From NCBI GenBank assembly GCA_946479035.1, contig CAMLDW010000005.1, positions 1-64,000 on the forward strand: DNA of 64,000 bases, read 5' to 3'. Within the stretch, counting starts at the first letter, position 1. The number at the start of each line of letters is the position of its first letter. Under the pieces are notes generated by a model that did not search any database, had not been told where the DNA came from, and saw only the letters and a program-made list of their open reading frames with translations. The translations under genes were made by a program, and so were the position numbers. Source of the stretch: an uncultured Chthonomonadaceae bacterium. Its GTDB lineage: Bacteria; Armatimonadota; Fimbriimonadia; Fimbriimonadales; Fimbriimonadaceae. Below, one piece after another: positions 42,307 to 51,207 of this stretch.

Positions 42307-45048
42307 ATGCGTTCCGGCCGCGCCGCCTCGTTTGTCGCCTTGCTCGCCCTCTCCTCTCTTGCGCTCTCGCAGGACCCGCCAGCCAAGAAGCGCCTCATGC
42401 CGGACGACTACGCCAAGTGGGAGCGGCTCGGCCAGGTCGGCATATCAAACGACGGACACTGGGTGTTCGCGTCTATCGGGCGGGTGGACGCCGACCCGCG
42501 CCTCGAGGTCCGTAACAGCGACGGGCCAGAAAAGTGGTCCGTCGAGAACGCGACTCGCGCGCAGTTCAGCGACGACTCCAAGTGGGTCGTCTACACGATC
42601 GGAATGCCGAAGGATGACGCCGAGAAGCTGCGCAAGCAGAAGAAGCGCGTCGAGAACAAGATGGGCGTGATGAACCTTGCGACCGGCGACGCGGTCGTGT
42701 TCGACTCCGTCTCGTCGTGGCAGCTCGTCAAGCACAGCACCAAGCTCGTCGTGCAGCGCTATTTGGCCGAGAACGCCGGCCCGGCCGGCGGCGATTGCGA
42801 GATCTTCGACCTTAGCGACGGCACGACGGTCCCGTTCGGCAACGTGCGCGAAGTGAACGTGCACCCGGAAGGGAACCTCGTCGCGCTGCACACCGTCTCT
42901 TCGGCCGGGAACGAGGGTGTCACCGTCGTCGACGTGCGTACGATGACCACGCACACGGTCGGCTGGTCGCGCGCGCACTACAAAGTGATCGTGTGGGCAG
43001 AAAAGGCTGACGTGCTCGGCATCCTCGTCGGCGAGACGATCGACGCGAAGGAGGGCGACTGGAACACGATCCTGCTCGCGCGCGGGTTCTTGGCAGGAAA
43101 GATTTCGATGGCCACGTTCGACCCGAAGACGGTCAAAGGCTTTCCCGAGGGGATGCGCGTGAGCGACGCGGGCGGCCTTGACTTGGGCGAGCAGGGCGAC
43201 ACCGTCGTTTTCGGGATCGCAAAGTGGCGCGATAAGGACAAACCATCGACCGAGGAGGTCGCCGGTGTGCAGATCTGGAACACGAAGGACGTCATCGTCA
43301 TGCCGCTGCAAGAGCGCACAGCGGGCCAAGAGCGCAACCGGGTCGAGAACTGCATCTGGGACCCCAGCGACGGCTCGTTCAAACAGTTTGCAGAGCCGGA
43401 GCTTGACAATGTGCGCGTCTCGCCGGACCACAAGTGGGCCGTAGCGGACGATCCGCGCCCCTATGAGAGCTCCATCAAGGTCAACGGGCTCGAATACTCG
43501 GACGTCGTCGTGATCGACATAGCAAAGGGCACTCGCCGAAAGCTGATCGCGAAGGCGATAGCCAACGCTGGCGGCGTGGACGCGGGGGCCGTCGTGCTCT
43601 CTCCGAAGGGGAACTATGCCATGTGGTTCGACGGCACCGACTGGATCCTCGACCACCTCGCCGACGGCAAGCAGACCAACGTCACCAAGAAGTTCGGCGT
43701 CAAGTTCTACGACCGCGAGGACGACCACACCGTGCCCAAGCGCCCCGCCGCGGGCTTTCCCGTCTGGCAGATGGACGACGGCAAGGTGTTCGTGCAGAAC
43801 GACTATGACGTCTTCTTCATCAACCCCGAGACCGGCGACGGCATGCCGCTGACCGCAGGCGAGAAGCCGATGGTGCGGTACCGCGTCTTCGACGCCGGCT
43901 ACCACGACGACGGCATCCACGCGGGCGACCCGGTCTACATGAGCGCGTTCGACACGCGCAGCAAGATGTCCGGTTTCGCCAAGTGGACCCACGACGGCGG
44001 ATTCAAGGCGCTGAGCATGGATCCGGCGCGGGTCTCGTGGGGCGCTCGCTCGCGCGACACCGACCGCGTGCTCTACGTCTACCAGACCTTCGTGCAGTCG
44101 CCGACGCCGTTCTTGACGAACCTCGAGTTCAGCGCTTCCAAGCCGATGTTCCGCACGAACGCGAACCAGTCGGAGTACACCTGGGGCCACGCGGAGCTCG
44201 TCAGCTACAAGGCGCTCGGCCAGGACCTGCAGGGCGTGCTGGTCTATCCCGCCGACTATGAGGCGGGGAAGAGCTACCCGATGGTCACCTACATCTATGA
44301 GCGGCTCTCCGACGGCATCTACCAGTACCTTCTGCCGAGCAACACGTCGCCTTACAACCAGCAGCACTTCTCGCAGGCGGGCTACTTCGTGTTCATGCCG
44401 GACATCGTCTACAAGGACCGGCAGCCCGGAGTGAGCGCGGTCGCGTGCATCGAGGCCGCGGTGAAGGCCGTGCTCGCAAAGAAGGTCGGCGTCGACGCGA
44501 CGAAGATCGGGCTGACGGGCCACTCGTGGGGCGCGTACGAGACCGTGTTCACCTCGACCAAGTCCAAGATGTTCGCCGCGTACGTCGCGGGCGCGCCGCT
44601 CACGGAGCTGATCTCGATGTACTCGAGCTTCTATTGGAACTGGGGCCAGACCAACCAGGTGATCTTCGAGGTCTCGCAGGGGCGCATGGAGGTCCCGTTC
44701 TGGGAGGACATGCGCGCGTACATCGACAACTCTCCGATCTTCCACGCCGGGGAGATCACGTCGCCGATGATGGTGGAGGTCGGCACCGCCGACGGCGCGG
44801 TGGACTGGCACCAGGGCCAGTACCTCTACAACACGCTGCGGCGCCTGGGCAAGAACATGGTGATGCTCGTGTACGCGAACGAGAACCACGGGCTCGCCGT
44901 GCCCGCGAACATGAAGGACTACGCGATGCGCGCGCGCCACTTCTTCGACGTGTATCTCAAAGGCGCGACGCCGGAGAAGTGGGTCACGCAAGGCGTGCCG
45001 TTCATCGAGCTGGGCGAAGAACTCAAGTCGAAGAAGGCGGGGGGATAG
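42307..45048 (+). CDS. Secreted S9 family peptidase (prolyl-oligopeptidase-like), copy 2
   Basis: A 913 aa paralogue of the 27.9 kb peptidase with the same layout: signal peptide 1-21, an N-terminal propeller (starting LMPDDYAKWERLGQVGISND), and an alpha/beta-hydrolase with nucleophile GHSWGAYE (about residue 740), Asp in VGTADGAVDW and His in NENHGL. It likely cuts peptides outside the cytoplasmic membrane. GTATC lies a few bases before AAGGGGC-ATG, so the start may use either a short leader or none. An 873 aa antisense frame over this gene is a codon-bias shadow. Confidence 0.92.
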   Translation: MRSGRAASFVALLALSSLALSQDPPAKKRLMPDDYAKWERLGQVGISNDGHWVFASIGRVDADPRLEVRNSDGPEKWSVENATRAQFSDDSKWVVYTIGMPKDDAEKLRKQKKRVENKMGVMNLATGDAVVFDSVSSWQLVKHSTKLVVQRYLAENAGPAGGDCEIFDLSDGTTVPFGNVREVNVHPEGNLVALHTVSSAGNEGVTVVDVRTMTTHTVGWSRAHYKVIVWAEKADVLGILVGETIDAKEGDWNTILLARGFLAGKISMATFDPKTVKGFPEGMRVSDAGGLDLGEQGDTVVFGIAKWRDKDKPSTEEVAGVQIWNTKDVIVMPLQERTAGQERNRVENCIWDPSDGSFKQFAEPELDNVRVSPDHKWAVADDPRPYESSIKVNGLEYSDVVVIDIAKGTRRKLIAKAIANAGGVDAGAVVLSPKGNYAMWFDGTDWILDHLADGKQTNVTKKFGVKFYDREDDHTVPKRPAAGFPVWQMDDGKVFVQNDYDVFFINPETGDGMPLTAGEKPMVRYRVFDAGYHDDGIHAGDPVYMSAFDTRSKMSGFAKWTHDGGFKALSMDPARVSWGARSRDTDRVLYVYQTFVQSPTPFLTNLEFSASKPMFRTNANQSEYTWGHAELVSYKALGQDLQGVLVYPADYEAGKSYPMVTYIYERLSDGIYQYLLPSNTSPYNQQHFSQAGYFVFMPDIVYKDRQPGVSAVACIEAAVKAVLAKKVGVDATKIGLTGHSWGAYETVFTSTKSKMFAAYVAGAPLTELISMYSSFYWNWGQTNQVIFEVSQGRMEVPFWEDMRAYIDNSPIFHAGEITSPMMVEVGTADGAVDWHQGQYLYNTLRRLGKNMVMLVYANENHGLAVPANMKDYAMRARHFFDVYLKGATPEKWVTQGVPFIELGEELKSKKAGG

Positions 45049-45052
45049 ACCG

Positions 45053-45087
45053 AACCCCCTCTCCATTCACGGAATGGAGAGGGGGTT
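45053..45087. repeat. CCCCTCTCC-type palindromic repeat, copy C (terminator)
   Basis: AACCCCCTCTCCATTC-acg-GAATGGAGAGGGGGTT: perfect 16 bp stem with a 3 nt loop, filling the gap between the convergent S9 and GH172 genes and touching the GH172 stop codon. Probably a bidirectional terminator. Confidence 0.85.
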
Positions 45088-46208
45088 CACTTCTCCGTCC
45101 CCCACGGCACCCCGCCCTTGGCTGTGCGCCACGCGTCGCGCCAACGGTGGACCTCTACGACCCCGACCTCCTGCATCGGCTGCCGGTCTTTTGCGGGAGG
45201 CAGTGCAGGGAAGGGCTTGCTCGGCAGAGTCTGATACCAGTACGCGACCGATGCAAGATTCAAGGTCAGGCAGTTCGCGTGCCCGTGCTCGATCGAGGCT
45301 CGAAGCGAAGTAGCAAACCGCACCGGGTCCAACAAGTGGAACCGGTAGCAGTGCGTCCGCCCCATCCAGCCGAACCGCGCCTCGTCGTTATCGCGCCCCG
45401 GTGCGCGCGCGGTCCCGAAGAACGGGTGCATGTAGAGCGTGTCCGGGCACCAAGACTGGTTGAAGTAGTCCTCCGTCCCCGTGCCGTGCAAAGAGGGCGG
45501 CCACTTCTCGCCGTCGACAAAGAACATGTCGTCCCCTTCGCCGTACCACACCGGCCCCGGGTTCTGCACGTAGTAGTTCACGCCCACAAAGTGCCCGGCG
45601 CCGGTGCACTCGCAAAAGAGATAGTTGTACGCGTCGGTCTTGTTCTTCGGCGTCTCGGCGAAGATCGCCCACTCGTTCTCGGCCCCCGCCTCCGGAACGG
45701 TCAGCTCCTGGTTGTACCAAGCGTGGAACCGCAGGTCGGTCTCGCAAGCTGGCAATGACTCGTAGTTCACGTAGTAGTAGAAGTTGTCGACGTCCTCCGG
45801 CCCTTGGTTCTCGATCGTGATGCGCGCGCCGCGCGCGAACGGCATCGGCCAGTAGCACACCAGCGCGTTCCCCTCCTTCGGCGCGGCCGCCAGTGGCAAA
45901 GAGATGAACTCGTACTTCTCGCCCCACCCCTGCCCGAAGAAGTCGCCGATCGGCGCCTCGACGCTCGGGTGCTCCTGCCCGTCCCAGTAGATCCGCAACA
46001 CCAGGTTTCGCCGCGCCATCGCGTCCTTGCTGCTGATCGTCGCCCAAATGTGGGTGACCTTCCCCGCGCCCTGCACCTCCGCCAGCACCGCCGTCTCGCC
46101 CTTCGAGACCTTGATGTAGTCGCTGTTCCCACCGCTGCGGTCGTAGCTGGAGACGCGCATGCTCTTGGCGTTCGAGCGGACGGTCAGGGCATCGAGCAGG
46201 GAATACAT
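45087..46208 (-). CDS. GH172-family (DUF2961) glycoside hydrolase, short form
   Basis: A 373 aa DUF2961 protein without signal peptide: VLAEVQGAGKVTHIWATISS, LRIYWDGQEHPSVEAPIGDFFG, then WYGEGDDMFFVDGE and GTGTEDYF near 220-246, where the two likely catalytic Glu residues lie. It is the size of characterised bifidobacterial alpha-D-fructofuranosidase, a hexamer, and probably cytoplasmic. The ATG start is fixed by a TAGAAT box 7 nt upstream. It stands alone, next to a peptidase and a glutamate-synthase-like gene. Confidence 0.9.
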   Translation of the reverse strand: MYSLLDALTVRSNAKSMRVSSYDRSGGNSDYIKVSKGETAVLAEVQGAGKVTHIWATISSKDAMARRNLVLRIYWDGQEHPSVEAPIGDFFGQGWGEKYEFISLPLAAAPKEGNALVCYWPMPFARGARITIENQGPEDVDNFYYYVNYESLPACETDLRFHAWYNQELTVPEAGAENEWAIFAETPKNKTDAYNYLFCECTGAGHFVGVNYYVQNPGPVWYGEGDDMFFVDGEKWPPSLHGTGTEDYFNQSWCPDTLYMHPFFGTARAPGRDNDEARFGWMGRTHCYRFHLLDPVRFATSLRASIEHGHANCLTLNLASVAYWYQTLPSKPFPALPPAKDRQPMQEVGVVEVHRWRDAWRTAKGGVPWGTEK

Positions 46209-46215
46209 AGTCGGG

Positions 46216-46221
46216 ATTCTA
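46216..46221 (-). promoter_or_regulatory. Leaderless -10 box for the short GH172 gene
   Basis: TAGAAT on the minus strand, 7 nt before the ATG at 46208. Confidence 0.6.
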
Positions 46222-46241
46222 CTTTCGGATCTTGCTTTTCG

Positions 46242-46270
46242 CTCCCCTCTCCGTCTAAGTCGAGAGGGAG
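46242..46270. repeat. CCCCTCTCC-type palindromic repeat, copy D
   Basis: CTCCCCTCTCC ... GAGAGGGAG with one bulge, between two tandem minus-strand genes, just after the stop of the glutamate-synthase-like gene. Confidence 0.7.
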
Positions 46271-46271
46271 T

Positions 46272-47882
46272 TCAATACGACACGCCTAGCGTCTCGAACG
46301 AAGGGCAGAACCTGTCTGTGCTGCAACCGTCCCACATCAACTGCCACCGCACCGGCGCGGAGGCGTCCACGAGGCACCCCGGCGCGAGCCACTCATAGAG
46401 CTCCGAGTACCGCAGGCAGCGCACCGCGTCGACGCGGCGGTAGACGTGCTCCGGCCTGATCTCGCTCGGGTGCGTGAGCCCCGCCGCGCCCAGGATCTCC
46501 AAGAAAGACTCCACGGTCCGCTGGTGGTAGCGGTCCACGCGCTCCCCCTTTTCCTCCACGTCGATCGCCTTGTCCAGCTTTGGGTCCGTGGTCGCGACGC
46601 CCACGGGGCAGTCGTTCATGTTGCAGCGCCGCGCCTGGATGCATCCGAGCGCGAACATCATGCCGCGCGCGCAATTGCACGCGTCCGCGCCCAGCGCCAT
46701 CGCGCGGAACATGTGGAACCCTGTGATGATCTTTCCGCTCGCGATCAGCACGACCTTCTTGCGCACTCCCGCGCCGACCAGCACATTGTGCGCAAAGGCG
46801 AGGCCGTCGCGCAGCGGCATGCCCACCGAGTCGGAGAACTCCTGCGGCGCGGCGCCGGTTCCGCCCTCGCCGCCGTCCACCGTGATGAAGTCCGGCATCC
46901 GGCCCGTCACCACCATTGCCTTGACGATCGAAACGAACTCCTCCGGCTGTCCGATGCACAGTTTAAAGCCGACGGGCCTCCCGCCGCTCTTTTCGCGCAG
47001 GCGGTCGATGAACTCCAGCAGTCCGATCGGGCCGACGAAGGCTGAGTGCGCCGGCGGAGAGTCGACGCGGATCCCCGCAGGCACGCCGCGGATCGCCGCG
47101 ATCTCTTCGGTCACCTTCTTGGCCGGCAAGATCCCGCCGTGCGCGGGCTTCGCGCCCTGCGAGAGCTTCACCTCGATCATCTTGATGCTCGGCGCCTGCA
47201 CGGTCTCGACGAACTTCGCCTCGTCGAACGAACCGTCCGGCGCGCGGCAGCCGAAGTAGCCGGTGCCGACTTGGTATGTGATGTCGCCGCCGTAATGAAG
47301 GTGCGCGGGCGCGACGCCGCCCTCGCCCGTGTTGTGGCAGAAGCCGCCGAGCAGGGCCCCCTTGTTCAGCGCCATCACGGCGCGGCGGCTCAGCGAACCG
47401 TAGGACATCGCGCTGACGTTGAGCACGCTCGCCTCATACGGCTGTTTGCACTTCGCGCCGCCGATGGGCACGCGCGGCTCGGTGGTCAAGTGCGGCACCG
47501 GCGCGCAGGAGTGGTTGATCCACTCGTAGCCGGTCTCATAGACGTCGTTCTGCGTGCCGAACGGCATCGTCTCCACGACGCCCTTCGCCCTTTGGTACAC
47601 GATAGACCTGTCGTTGCGTGGGAAGGGACGCCCGTCGATGTTGCTCTCGACGAAGTACTGCTGGATCTCGGGCCGCAACAGCTCCATCACGTAGCGCCCG
47701 TGCCCGATCACGGGATAGTTGCGCAGGAGCGAATGGTCCTTCTGGTTCATGTCGTAGACGCCGACGAGGATGTACGGCCCGACGGCGAAGAGCAGCCACC
47801 AGACCCACGGGTGGAACGGCGCGAAAGCGAACACGAGCGCGAGCCCGAGGAACGAAAAGGCGTAGAAGACGATCCGCATCAT
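46272..47882 (-). CDS. FMN-binding glutamate synthase-like protein, membrane-anchored
   Basis: A 536 aa protein: two N-terminal hydrophobic helices (about 5-23 and 25-43), then the FMN/3Fe-4S domain of glutamate synthase large subunit. FITVDGGEGGTGAAPQEF and SGKIITGFHMFRAMALGADACN bind FMN, and CIQARRCNMNDCPVG gives C-x5-C-x4-C for the 3Fe-4S cluster. The glutaminase domain is missing, as in stand-alone archaeal-type GltB proteins, so the real substrate is uncertain. It follows a CCCCTCTCC repeat on each side. Confidence 0.9.
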   Translation of the reverse strand: MMRIVFYAFSFLGLALVFAFAPFHPWVWWLLFAVGPYILVGVYDMNQKDHSLLRNYPVIGHGRYVMELLRPEIQQYFVESNIDGRPFPRNDRSIVYQRAKGVVETMPFGTQNDVYETGYEWINHSCAPVPHLTTEPRVPIGGAKCKQPYEASVLNVSAMSYGSLSRRAVMALNKGALLGGFCHNTGEGGVAPAHLHYGGDITYQVGTGYFGCRAPDGSFDEAKFVETVQAPSIKMIEVKLSQGAKPAHGGILPAKKVTEEIAAIRGVPAGIRVDSPPAHSAFVGPIGLLEFIDRLREKSGGRPVGFKLCIGQPEEFVSIVKAMVVTGRMPDFITVDGGEGGTGAAPQEFSDSVGMPLRDGLAFAHNVLVGAGVRKKVVLIASGKIITGFHMFRAMALGADACNCARGMMFALGCIQARRCNMNDCPVGVATTDPKLDKAIDVEEKGERVDRYHQRTVESFLEILGAAGLTHPSEIRPEHVYRRVDAVRCLRYSELYEWLAPGCLVDASAPVRWQLMWDGCSTDRFCPSFETLGVSY

Positions 47883-47927
47883 GGCGCGTGGCCCGTATGT
47901 AGCGACGAAGGCGCGTCCACCAACGGT

Positions 47928-47968
47928 GCCCTCACCCCCTCTCCCATCGCCGAGGGAGAGGGGGGGAA
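47928..47968. repeat. CCCCTCTCC-type palindromic repeat, copy E
   Basis: GCCCTCACC then CCCCCTCTCCC / GGGAGAGGGGG around an 8 nt loop, between the tricorn and glutamate-synthase-like genes. Confidence 0.8.
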
Positions 47969-47976
47969 TTGTCGGC

Positions 47977-50900
47977 CTACCCGCCGCCGATCTTCGTGTT
48001 GTCCTTGTAGGGCGGGAGCTTCGGCACCGGGCGCTTGTAGTTCTGCAGCGCCTTCATCACTTCCGCCACCGCTCGCTCGAGCTGGGCGTCGCGCCCGGCG
48101 CGCCAGAGCACCGGGTCCCACTCCACGTCTATGTCCGGGTCGACGCCGTGGTTCTCGATCTCCCACGCGCCTTCGGGGGTGAAGAACGCGAGGTTCGGCG
48201 CAGTCACGCCGCCTCCGTCCACAAGCGGCGGGAATCCGAGGATGCCGACGAGCCCGCCCCAGGTCCGCTTTCCGACCAGCGGCCCGAGCTTCGACTTACG
48301 GAACGCCCACGGGAAGTAGTCGCCGCCCGAGCCCGCGTACTGGTTCGTGACTAGCGCCTTCGGCCCATAGATCGACATCAGCGGGCTCGTGAACGACTTG
48401 CCGTAGCGCGTCGCCCACCAGCTCATCAGCGGCCGCGTGGTCATCGAGATGAAGTAGTCGTCCACGGATCCGCCGCCGTTGAACCGCTCGTCCAGCACCA
48501 TGCCGTCCTTGTCGGCCTGCGCCCCGTAGTAGCGGTTGAAGAACGTGAAGCCCGCGACGCTCGTATTGGGCAGCCAGACGTAGCCGACCCGGCCGCCGCT
48601 CAGCTCCGCGACCTTGCGGCGGTTGCCTTCCACCCAGTCGAACACGCGCAGCGTCGACTCATTGCCCACTGGCACGACCGTCACCTCGCGCGAACCGGAT
48701 CCGTCGGCGCTCGGCCCGACGCGCAGCCGCACTTGCTTACCGGCCTTGTACTCGAACCGCGCGTACAGGTTGTCCGTGTCCTTGAGGTCCGTGCCGTCGA
48801 CCGCGAGCAGGTATTCGCCTGCAGCGACCTGCGCGCCGGGCTGGTTGAGCGGCGCTTGGACGCCAGGATTCCAGCTCTCGCCGGTCAGCACCTTCTTGAA
48901 GCGGTAGCGCCCGCTCTCAAGGGCATAGTCCGCGCCGAGGAAACCGATCGGCGGCCCCTCGACCCCCGGGACGTCGCCGCCGCCGATGTACATGTGGCCG
49001 ACGCACATCTCGCCCAGCATGTCGATGAACAGGAGGTTGAGGTCCGCTCGGCACATCAGGCCGTCGAGGAACGGCTCGTACTTCTTTTCGAGCGTAGCGA
49101 GGTCCACACCGTGGTAGTTCGGGTCGTAGAAATAGTCGCGCTCGATGCGGAGCACTTCGTGGAACATTTGCCGCCACTCTTCGCGAGGTTCGATGCGGAT
49201 CATCGCGCCGGAAAGGTCTACCGCACCCTGCCCAGGCTGCGGCGGCGCGGCGGTCGCGACTATGCTTACGGAACCGCCCGCGAAAATCGCCATGTGATCG
49301 CCGTTGGAAGAGACCGCGAGCGCCTGCACGCCCTGCGCGAACGGAGAGTCTTTGCGGGAAGCGAGGTCGAACTTGCGCAGCACCGGCGGCCCGCTCGGCG
49401 AGGCAGCGTTTGCGGAGGGCGCCGTGTCGAGCGTGAAGAACGAACCCTCCGCGCCTGCGACGAGCCCCGAATAGACGCGCGGCGCCATCGGTGCAGAAAG
49501 GATCCGCTGCCCTATCCCATCGAGGTCGATGCGGAATGGCCCGGGCTCAGCGGGCTTCGCCGGCTCGCCTACCGCCTCTTCATCGCTCTTGGGCGCAAAG
49601 GGCGAGGTCAGGTCGTTGCGCAGCACGATGACGTACGCGCTGCTCGTGACGTTCGGCGTCTCGAGGGCAGTCAGGTCGAGCCAGCCCGTCGAAGTGTTCG
49701 TGTTCGTGCTAGCAAGGAAGTAGAGGTACTTGCCGCCGCGGTCGAACGCGGGCGAGATCGCATCGCTCATCCCGTCCGTGAGCGGCACGAGCTTGGACTG
49801 CTCCAAGTTGTAGAGGTACACGCGGCGAAGATAGTTGTCGCTCGCGCGGCTGAACGTCAGCCACTTGCTGTCCGGCGACCACGAAGGCTGGTAGCTGTAC
49901 GTGACCGGGTAGTAGGGCGCTTCGTCGATCTTCGTCGCCGCACCGCTCTCCACGTCGCTCACCCACAGGATCCCGCGCATGTCCGAATAGGCGATCTTCT
50001 TGCTGTCCGGCGACCACACGATGCCCTGATAGAAGCCGCGCCCTCCTCCCGGCTCAAGCACCTTTGACTGGCCCTCGCCGTCCGATTGACGCAGCACGAT
50101 CTTGTACTCGCCGCTCGCGTCGGATAAGTAGGCGATGGTCTTGCCGTCGGGGGACCACGCGGGCGACCGTTCGTTGCTGCCGCTGTTCTGCGAGAGGTTG
50201 CGCGCGTCGCCGTCCTTGGCCGGCACCGTAACGATCTCGCCGCGAGACTCCAGCACAAGCCGCTTGCCGTTTGGAGATACGTCGCCTGACGCGATAGAAG
50301 CAGCGAGCGGCACGTATTTTTCGCGCACCTCGGGGAAGTCGCCGCGCACCGTCACCGGCACGTCAGCGATCTTTCCGCTCTTGGTGTCGTACAGTTTGAT
50401 CGAGCCCGGCTCGGAGAGCGCGATGGCGTCCTGCCCAGCGGTGGCGGAAAGGAACCCGAAGCTGCCACTCTTGGCCAGCGCGCGCTGCGATCCGCCGGCG
50501 TCGTCGCACGAGTAGAGGTCGAACTTGCCCGCCTGGTCAGAGAGGTAGTAGATCTTGTTGCCGACCCACATCGGCGCCTTGTCGTTCCAACCCTTGCGCG
50601 GGACCTCCTTCCAGGTCGAGTCCGCGATGTTCAAGACGAAGATCGGGAACGCCTCACCGCCGCGATACCGCTTCCACGCTGGCTCGAACTGAAGGTAGGG
50701 CACATAAGCGATGCGCTTTCCGTCCGGCGAAAGGCTGCCCATCGTGCCGGAAGGGAAGGGAAGCCCTGTGGACTGCCCGCCCGAGACGGGGATCGTGAAG
50801 AGCCGCGGCAAGAACGGCAGGCACTCTTCATAAGATGAGAAGAGGACGCCCTTGCCGTCCGGCGTCCAGCCTTGCACTAGGTCGTCGCTGGGGTGGTACG

Positions 50901-51186
50901 TAAGGCGCTTCGGGATCCCGCCATCGGCGGGCATGACGTACACGTCCGTGTTCCCCGCGTACTGGCCGCTGAAGGCGATCCATTTGCCGTCCGGCGAATA
51001 AAACGGCTCGGACTCTTGGCCCGGATTGGTGGTGAGCCTGCGGGCGTCGCCGCCTTGGCGCGGAACGTCCCACAGGTCGCCCGCGAACGCGAAGCAGACT
51101 TTGCTTGCGCTGACGGTCGGGTGTTGAAATAGGAGCGGTGTTTGGGCCTGGGCCCCCGCAGCGAGCAGCATAAGCGCACAGAACAT
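47977..51186 (-). CDS. Tricorn protease homologue (peptidase S41 family)
   Basis: A 1069 aa exported protein: signal peptide 1-15, a beta-propeller region of PD40 repeats (about 20-560; for example SPDGKWIAFSGQY, SPDSKKIAYSD), a PDZ domain (about 755-845, with IGFLGADYAL and AGEYLLAVDG), and a C-terminal S41 core with DERFNGGGSVDDY and the nucleophile Ser in NQYAGSGGDYFPWAF. Tricorn trims oligopeptides released by other proteases; the signal peptide places this one outside the cytoplasm. The start ATG is 8 nt after a TATTAT box shared with the divergent decarboxylase gene. Confidence 0.93.
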   Translation of the reverse strand: MFCALMLLAAGAQAQTPLLFQHPTVSASKVCFAFAGDLWDVPRQGGDARRLTTNPGQESEPFYSPDGKWIAFSGQYAGNTDVYVMPADGGIPKRLTYHPSDDLVQGWTPDGKGVLFSSYEECLPFLPRLFTIPVSGGQSTGLPFPSGTMGSLSPDGKRIAYVPYLQFEPAWKRYRGGEAFPIFVLNIADSTWKEVPRKGWNDKAPMWVGNKIYYLSDQAGKFDLYSCDDAGGSQRALAKSGSFGFLSATAGQDAIALSEPGSIKLYDTKSGKIADVPVTVRGDFPEVREKYVPLAASIASGDVSPNGKRLVLESRGEIVTVPAKDGDARNLSQNSGSNERSPAWSPDGKTIAYLSDASGEYKIVLRQSDGEGQSKVLEPGGGRGFYQGIVWSPDSKKIAYSDMRGILWVSDVESGAATKIDEAPYYPVTYSYQPSWSPDSKWLTFSRASDNYLRRVYLYNLEQSKLVPLTDGMSDAISPAFDRGGKYLYFLASTNTNTSTGWLDLTALETPNVTSSAYVIVLRNDLTSPFAPKSDEEAVGEPAKPAEPGPFRIDLDGIGQRILSAPMAPRVYSGLVAGAEGSFFTLDTAPSANAASPSGPPVLRKFDLASRKDSPFAQGVQALAVSSNGDHMAIFAGGSVSIVATAAPPQPGQGAVDLSGAMIRIEPREEWRQMFHEVLRIERDYFYDPNYHGVDLATLEKKYEPFLDGLMCRADLNLLFIDMLGEMCVGHMYIGGGDVPGVEGPPIGFLGADYALESGRYRFKKVLTGESWNPGVQAPLNQPGAQVAAGEYLLAVDGTDLKDTDNLYARFEYKAGKQVRLRVGPSADGSGSREVTVVPVGNESTLRVFDWVEGNRRKVAELSGGRVGYVWLPNTSVAGFTFFNRYYGAQADKDGMVLDERFNGGGSVDDYFISMTTRPLMSWWATRYGKSFTSPLMSIYGPKALVTNQYAGSGGDYFPWAFRKSKLGPLVGKRTWGGLVGILGFPPLVDGGGVTAPNLAFFTPEGAWEIENHGVDPDIDVEWDPVLWRAGRDAQLERAVAEVMKALQNYKRPVPKLPPYKDNTKIGGG

Positions 51187-51193
51187 TGCGAAT

Positions 51194-51200
51194 CATAATA
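51194..51200. promoter_or_regulatory. Overlapping divergent -10 boxes, tricorn and decarboxylase genes
   Basis: CATAATA: plus strand CATAAT (51194-51199), 8 nt before the GTG at 51208; minus strand TATTAT (51195-51200), 8 nt before the ATG at 51186. The two starts are only 21 nt apart, so both genes would be leaderless and the two polymerases would compete for one site. Confidence 0.6.
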
Positions 51201-51207
51201 CTGGTCT

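Noticed and set aside
42445..45066. 873 aa open frame antisense to the second S9 peptidase
   Set aside because: Arg/His/Asp/Val-rich composition typical of a shadow of GC-rich codons; no domain, and the sense frame is a clear peptidase.
47883..47901. TACATA as leaderless box for the glutamate-synthase-like gene
   Set aside because: It lies 13 nt from the start and lacks the final T of TANNNT, so it was left out of the leaderless list.
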